A stretch of 64,000 nt of DNA, taken from assembly GCF_028888695.1 (NCBI RefSeq), contig NZ_PNFF01000003.1, forward strand, positions 1 to 64,000, written 5' to 3'. The translations under genes and the position numbers were made by a program. The stretch is from Bacillus methanolicus. Its GTDB lineage: Bacteria > Bacillota > Bacilli > Bacillales > Cytobacillaceae. Below, in pieces: positions 59,620 through 64,000 of this stretch (positions within the stretch are counted from its first letter, which is position 1; every line of letters begins with the position of its first letter). A model generated the notes under the pieces. The model was given only the letters and a program-made list of their open reading frames with translations. It had not been told where the DNA came from and did no database searches.

Positions 59620-60180
59620 GTGGTAACAGAGTTTTTAAATGAATTTCTTAAAAAAAAAAGTGGGAAAAAAGGATATCAAATAATCGGAAAAGGTAGATTT
59701 ATTTATGGTTTTCTTCTACTAGTTATACTCATCGCATTAATGATATCTTCTACCTACTTCGAAAATATTATATCTATCTTGTTCACCCCCATAGTTTTTT
59801 ATTTACTGTATAGAGTAAATAAAAAAATTGATCTAAAAATTAACGAAGCAAACAAAACATATCACCGTAAGACTAAGGAGGACATAAGATATTGGATTAA
59901 GAATAATCAAGGGTTCAACCATTCTAGTCAATATAAAGAGTTTGCTAATTTATTACAAATTGAAGCCGATAAAAAGAAATTGACATACAATTTAAATACT
60001 CTAGTCACACTTTTTACACCTATTTGGAGTGCAGTAGTAATACTCATAGTAAGAGAACATCCAGAAGGATTATATATTGTTATGTTTTATGCTCTTATTT
60101 TTACTGTTGTAGCACTAAACACAGGGATGGCACTTAAATCAATTTTAAGTATTTTTTTGATGCTAAGTATGAAAGAATAA
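59620..60180 (+). CDS. Membrane protein (186 aa)
   Basis: A 186-residue protein with four hydrophobic helices in two pairs (about residues 28-65 and 130-180) and a charged cytoplasmic region between (KINEANKTYHRKTKEDIRYW). GTG start at 59620 with AAAGGAG. No family recognised. Confidence 0.6.
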   Translation: MVTEFLNEFLKKKSGKKGYQIIGKGRFIYGFLLLVILIALMISSTYFENIISILFTPIVFYLLYRVNKKIDLKINEANKTYHRKTKEDIRYWIKNNQGFNHSSQYKEFANLLQIEADKKKLTYNLNTLVTLFTPIWSAVVILIVREHPEGLYIVMFYALIFTVVALNTGMALKSILSIFLMLSMKE

Positions 60181-60659
60181 TATATTTAAAAAGTGTGGTG
60201 CTAGAGATTTCCATTGAGGAGAGCTGTTTGGAACATAGAAAAAATAATTTAGTTGAGAAATAAAAAATGAAAATAAGAAAACTTGCTATATTTGCAAGTT
60301 TCCTTTACTTATTGTTGAGATATAAAAGTTGCTTTAATTTGTGGGAACCCTATTAATACATAGGTTCTTAGCCGATTTTTTAAACGACATTATTATCACT
60401 TGTTGTCCGCTAAAATCTGATAAAAAGGAAAAATTAAACGACTATTTGTTGTTATTATCTCGAATGCTCTAACTCAGCTATATGGGGGTGGGGCGTTAGA
60501 ATAAAACAACATTATTATTTCCAAACACTAAGGTGATTCTAAGCCAGGGAATAAATAAAAGCAATAATTATATAAAAAATTATCGTTGTGAAGAAAAGGA
60601 GAATACGAACATACAATCGAATAGGTGTTATATAATTTTTTAAAGGAGGGGAGTAGGAA
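60181..60659. repeat. Intergenic region with three dispersed motifs
   Basis: About 480 bp without a gene. TTAAACGACATTATTATC (60379-60396), TTAAACGACTATTTGTTG (60434-60451) and ATAAAACAACATTATTATT (60501-60519) are copies of the motif family in the opposite orientation, directly upstream of the recombinase-like gene. GGGTGGGGCG precedes the last one. Confidence 0.55.
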
Positions 60660-61520
60660 ATGCCTTATGGATTTATAAGATATATCGAAAATAAAGGATA
60701 TAGTTCTGAAACTGTTCGGAGTTATGAAAAAGTTGTAAATCAATTTTTCGCATATTTAGGTGGGATCTATAAAAAACATAAGGAACCATTTCAAATTTCC
60801 CCATCTGATATAAAAAATTACCTTGAAGAACAAAAGGAAAAAGATAAAAGCATTTCAACGATTAATAAAGAACTAGCAATACTTAAAACTATGTTTCATT
60901 ATTTTTGGGAAATTGATAAAGTGCCGGTTGATCCAGCTGTTAAAATAAAGAGATTGAAAGTCAATGAAAAGCCTAAAGTGGAAGTAACTATTGAACAGAT
61001 AAAACAAATACTAAAAAAAGTCCTCTCTAATGATGCCTATTCCAAACTTAGAAAAGCCATTTTTTTATTGGCGACAAAAGGACTAAAAACGTCCGATTTT
61101 CGTTTTAAAAAAGATGATGTAGTTGATTTTGTAGAAAAAGACATTGTTGAAATAAAGCTTAAGAATCGCAGCATACTTTTGAAAGATGAAGAGGCCACTT
61201 ACTTTCTGGAATACTTTTATGAAACTGTTTTTAACGGAAGTGAATATGTATTTACAACTAAACCTCATGGAGAGGAATATGGTGGACCAATTCAAGTAAT
61301 GTCTATCCTTAATCATCTAAGGGCTATATCTCAAGATTACTTACCGGCTGAATCTCAACCATTAACGTTAATATCCATTAGAAGAGCTATTGCATATGAT
61401 CTATACTTAAAAAAGGTTCCTATTCAACAGATTGCGAATGATCTTGGAATAAAGGAAAATTCAGCTTCTAACTACTTAAAGCATTTAACCGAAGGAACGT
61501 TAGTCCAAAAAGATACTTGA
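60660..61520 (+). CDS. Tyrosine-recombinase-like protein lacking catalytic residues
   Basis: A 286-residue protein with the SAM-like core-binding domain (SSETVRSYEKVVNQFFAYLG, then NKELAILKTMFHYFWEIDKV) and a C-terminal catalytic-fold domain. The first catalytic Arg region reads LATKGLKTSDF (Lys for Arg), and the HxLR region reads SIRRAIAYDLYL without the His. A Tyr is present in NYLKHLTEG. It is therefore probably a DNA-binding protein rather than an active recombinase. AAAGGAGGGG precedes the ATG. The dispersed motifs just upstream may be its sites. Confidence 0.7.
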   Translation: MPYGFIRYIENKGYSSETVRSYEKVVNQFFAYLGGIYKKHKEPFQISPSDIKNYLEEQKEKDKSISTINKELAILKTMFHYFWEIDKVPVDPAVKIKRLKVNEKPKVEVTIEQIKQILKKVLSNDAYSKLRKAIFLLATKGLKTSDFRFKKDDVVDFVEKDIVEIKLKNRSILLKDEEATYFLEYFYETVFNGSEYVFTTKPHGEEYGGPIQVMSILNHLRAISQDYLPAESQPLTLISIRRAIAYDLYLKKVPIQQIANDLGIKENSASNYLKHLTEGTLVQKDT

Positions 61521-61628
61521 AGGGGAAATATTGGTTATTGTATAATTTGATTCATCAAAATAAAACTAATGGGAAAAACCCAGGACAAACATATCTCTAA
61601 TTAGGTATGTTAGTTCTGGGTTTTTTGT
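61517..61628 (+). promoter_or_regulatory. Leader L: promoter plus attenuator terminator (plus strand)
   Basis: TTGAAG (61517-61522, overlapping the recombinase-like stop), 18-nt spacer, TATAAT (61541-61546), about 24 nt, the motif GGGAAAAACCC (61571-61581) and a terminator (AACCCAG.../CTGGGTT with TTTTTTG, to 61628). AAGGAGG of the next gene follows. This is the only plus-strand member of the leader family found. Confidence 0.8.
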
Positions 61629-61647
61629 GTTAAGGAGGAGTCGGAAT

Positions 61648-62232
61648 GTGGAAGATATAAAGGTATTTAGAAACCTAAATAATTTAGCTATTGCTGCACT
61701 CATAAGCGAGGCCGAATATGACATTTTTTCTGTGGAACCAATATTAAAAGTACCATTTGACCAAAAAAAATCCTTTTATTTAGCGGAAGTTATTAAAGAT
61801 TGCAATCTTAAGGCATTTATTGATTTTGACTTAAGAAAGGGCCAGTTTACAATCCATTCACATTCCGTTTTAAAAAGGTTAAGGCAACAATGGTATAAAG
61901 ATAATACGAAGATATTTAGCATGAAATTAGATCCTGATTTAATAACTCTTCAATCGATAGTGATGTGTATTAATTTATTTGGAAGCCGAAAATTAGAGAG
62001 CATATCCATTCCAACAAATATAGAAAAGGAACACATCAAAGCAATATCTTATTGTATTGAACAGCATTTAAATGTTCCGGTGATACCAAGCCCCAATCAA
62101 ATTAAGATTACAAATATTCCTCGCTTTATTGTAGCAGCCATTGATGAAATACCGGCCATCCATAGTGCTGAATTAATCAATTTTTTAACTGAAAAAGAGA
62201 AAAAAAGGATTATGGAAGGTGCTTCATTATGA
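61648..62232 (+). CDS. Hypothetical protein (194 aa)
   Basis: A 194-residue soluble alpha/beta protein (MEDIKVFRNLNNLAIAALIS...). The GTG start at 61648 lies nine nt after AAGGAGG; a longer frame would run through leader L. It overlaps the lipoprotein gene by 4 nt (ATGA), so the two are co-translated. Function unknown. Confidence 0.6.
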   Translation: MEDIKVFRNLNNLAIAALISEAEYDIFSVEPILKVPFDQKKSFYLAEVIKDCNLKAFIDFDLRKGQFTIHSHSVLKRLRQQWYKDNTKIFSMKLDPDLITLQSIVMCINLFGSRKLESISIPTNIEKEHIKAISYCIEQHLNVPVIPSPNQIKITNIPRFIVAAIDEIPAIHSAELINFLTEKEKKRIMEGASL

Positions 62233-62906
62233 ATTTAAGATTCAAGGCTATGTTATCTTTTCTTGCTGTGTGTGTATTTTTAAGTGGTTGCTCTGGCGAT
62301 AAATTTACAGAAGAAGTTAAAAAAACAGAGGCTAAAAATCAAGAAATAAAAAAAACGCAAAAAGAAAAAGAAGCAGTTGATAATAAAGAACTAAAAGAAT
62401 TTTATGAAGATTTAGAGAAGCCTTTAGACGAAGTGATACAAGAAAATGACTTTGATACTGTTAAAATAATGGATTCTATAAAGGCAACCCAACAAGATCA
62501 TTTTCAAGATGGAAAAGAATTTGCAAAGTATGCTGCCCAGATTCTTTATCAGTTTTATACACTTCAAATATCGCCGGATCAATACTATGAATTTTTGGTG
62601 AAATACGGAAGTGAAAGTGTAAAGAAGGATCTCCCATCAAAGGAAGATGCCTTAAATATCTTAACTAATTTACAGAATATGTACAAAAAGCAAAACATGA
62701 ATGGAGAGAACTACGTTCTAACAGAAGTTACATATAACCGTTTTAAAAGGGAGGGGTGGTTTTATAGAAAGGTGTTAACCACAAACGGAGAAGAATACTA
62801 CATTACAACAATAGTTAAGGAAGATGAAGGTTGGAAATATGAAGATGATAGTCCTTCTCCACCTTTTGAAGAAATCGAACAAACTGAACAATCATTTTCT
62901 AATTAA
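62229..62906 (+). CDS. Lipoprotein (225 aa)
   Basis: A 225-residue protein with a lipoprotein signal (MLSFLAVCVFLSGCSGDKF, lipobox LSGC) and a charged linker. The body (about 60-215) resembles small secreted accessory lipoproteins, but I recognise no motif. It is anchored outside the membrane. Second gene of the leader L operon. Confidence 0.75.
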   Translation: MNLRFKAMLSFLAVCVFLSGCSGDKFTEEVKKTEAKNQEIKKTQKEKEAVDNKELKEFYEDLEKPLDEVIQENDFDTVKIMDSIKATQQDHFQDGKEFAKYAAQILYQFYTLQISPDQYYEFLVKYGSESVKKDLPSKEDALNILTNLQNMYKKQNMNGENYVLTEVTYNRFKREGWFYRKVLTTNGEEYYITTIVKEDEGWKYEDDSPSPPFEEIEQTEQSFSN

Positions 62907-62928
62907 ATCAAAAGGAGTTGTAAGAATA

Positions 62929-63792
62929 TTGCAAACTGCATTACAAAATAATATATTTGAATATACCGACAAAAAACTAAAAGCTCATCTACAAAATAAC
63001 GAAGACTTCAACCGAGAACTAATCACAATGTTTGAGTTTTATAAAACAATGCTTTTTGAAAGGGTCAGCGACTCTGATAAAGACCGCCTTGAAAGAGATT
63101 TATTTCAAAGTATCAAATCTCAAATTTTTAATGGGTATTTTATGGCCCAAGAATTGCTTAATAGTAAAGAAACACAATTTGAGGATCAGTGGTTCCAGCA
63201 ATCGGAAGGTATGATTGCCCAACAACTACCTGAAATGCTTAGAATAGCAACAAATGATAATATCGACGAAATTATTACTCTTGAACCACTAAAGGAGCTT
63301 ACTAGCTGGCTTGTTATTAAATATGAAGGAGTTTACCCTTTACTAAGAGATATCTCTTTAAATACGGCATGTATGGGAGCAAAATGGTCATTTATCGATG
63401 AAGCAAAGAAAAGAGGAGTTACACCATATCAACCTCAATTCCCAGGAATCCTAGCTAATGTCGATGATGTTGTATTTATTAACCCTCAAACTTATTTAAG
63501 CTGCGATATAACCAATGAGTCTAGTGAACTTTGGACAGTAATTACCTCAAAATATAACGGATTAGATAAAATAGCAGAAGTCACCTTAATAAAAGTACCA
63601 AGTAACGAAAAAGTAGAAAGATATTATATGAATGTTAATATGAAAAATAGCTTATCGCTTACCGAGCAACAAAACCTAGTTGATCATCTAGCCGCTAAAC
63701 TAATGGTTACGCAGAATCTTGAAAGAAATCAAATTATACTCGCTGCTGCTTCCGTAGAGGCATTTTATGAAATTAATAACAATACTGATTGA
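62929..63792 (+). CDS. Hypothetical protein (287 aa)
   Basis: A 287-residue soluble protein (start MQTALQNNIFEYTDKKLKAH). The TTG at 62929, 11 nt after AAGGAG, is chosen because any longer frame lies inside the lipoprotein gene. Alpha/beta mixed, no catalytic motif seen. Third gene of the leader L operon. Confidence 0.65.
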   Translation: MQTALQNNIFEYTDKKLKAHLQNNEDFNRELITMFEFYKTMLFERVSDSDKDRLERDLFQSIKSQIFNGYFMAQELLNSKETQFEDQWFQQSEGMIAQQLPEMLRIATNDNIDEIITLEPLKELTSWLVIKYEGVYPLLRDISLNTACMGAKWSFIDEAKKRGVTPYQPQFPGILANVDDVVFINPQTYLSCDITNESSELWTVITSKYNGLDKIAEVTLIKVPSNEKVERYYMNVNMKNSLSLTEQQNLVDHLAAKLMVTQNLERNQIILAAASVEAFYEINNNTD

Positions 63793-63817
63793 TTACCTAT
63801 TAACGAAACATAGATAA

Positions 63818-63858
63818 CAAAAAAGCCGATTTTTCCTATGCTCGGAAAAATCGGCGAT
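63818..63858. terminator. Bidirectional terminator
   Basis: GCCGATTTTTCC/GGAAAAATCGGC hairpin with AAAAAA on one side and ATTTTCATTT on the other. It separates the leader L operon from the converging minus-strand gene. Confidence 0.75.
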
Positions 63859-63864
63859 TTTCAT

Positions 63865-64000
63865 TTATTGTTGTTCCTGTAATTGAACCTCAGTCGAGCG
63901 CATATATCCCTTTTTCGCATGAAAAAAGGTGATATGTGAATAAATTTTATACTCTTCAACAATATGTGTCAGTATATTTGCTATTGACAAAGCCGCAAAT
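63865..64000 (-). CDS. C-terminal end of a minus-strand gene (partial)
   Basis: An open frame runs from the window edge to a stop at 63865-63867, ending HAKKGYMRSTEVQLQEQQ after FAALSIANILTHIVEEYKIY. Only about 44 residues are visible and the 5' end lies outside the window. The family is unknown. Confidence 0.45.
   Translation of the reverse strand, partial: FAALSIANILTHIVEEYKIYSHITFFHAKKGYMRSTEVQLQEQQ

Noticed and set aside
62824-62928. Upstream extension of the 287-residue gene
   Set aside because: It lies inside the lipoprotein gene in another frame, while a TTG with AAGGAG is well placed at 62929.

Overview
This AT-rich, low-GC window looks like part of a large plasmid from a Bacillus-type Firmicute. 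The evidence is a DnaA-domain replication initiator beside an iteron origin, a TubR/TubZ (tubulin-type) partition system with a TubY-like gene, a VirD4/TraG coupling protein, a Tad-type pilus operon without any outer-membrane secretin, AGGAGG-type ribosome binding sites, sigma-A promoters and Bacillus-type LexA boxes. I found no rRNA, tRNA or CRISPR array.

Layout. 0-4 kb: small hypothetical genes, a decayed topoisomerase III gene, a DUF2325 protein and a stand-alone degenerate receiver domain. 4-6.1 kb: a three-gene operon with a membrane protein, preceded by a cyclic-di-GMP-I riboswitch. 6.3-11.9 kb: a 1104-residue SNF2-like helicase operon headed by an ArdC-like antirestriction protein. 11.8-13.7 kb: oriV (nine iterons, a perfect DnaA box, an AT-rich stretch), rep, and an antisense RNA over the rep leader. 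13.8-25.6 kb: DNA-metabolism and probable early-transfer genes (LPD1 metallopeptidase-like polyvalent protein, DUF6094-type methyltransferase, SSB, RadC) plus many small unknown genes. 25.9-32.2 kb: a mixed-strand accessory stretch (HD hydrolase, membrane protein, decayed SOS cassette, cupin, broken alpha/beta hydrolase) with repeats. 32.5-47.5 kb: surface and pilus genes, namely a 1700-residue PKD-repeat protein, a secreted protein, and a Tad operon with three mini-pilins. 47.6-54.4 kb: HD-GYP phosphodiesterase, S1-domain RNA-binding protein, two replication-relaxation-like proteins and the coupling protein. 55.2-58.9 kb: tubC, tubR, tubZ and a tubY-like gene. 57.6-64 kb: two candidate structured RNAs, a degenerate tyrosine-recombinase-like protein, a lipoprotein and unknown genes.

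How the parts work together. Replication, partition, transfer and a c-di-GMP-linked surface programme lie in separate operons. Most operons on both strands begin the same way: a sigma-A promoter, a short leader, an intrinsic terminator, then the ribosome binding site. Seven of these leaders carry the same 11-nt motif, GGGA[AC]NN[AC]CCC, whose CCC begins the terminator stem. This suggests that most of the plasmid is under one attenuation or antitermination control, and it is the most interesting signal in the window. Several genes in the accessory stretch carry frameshifts, which may be real decay or assembly error.
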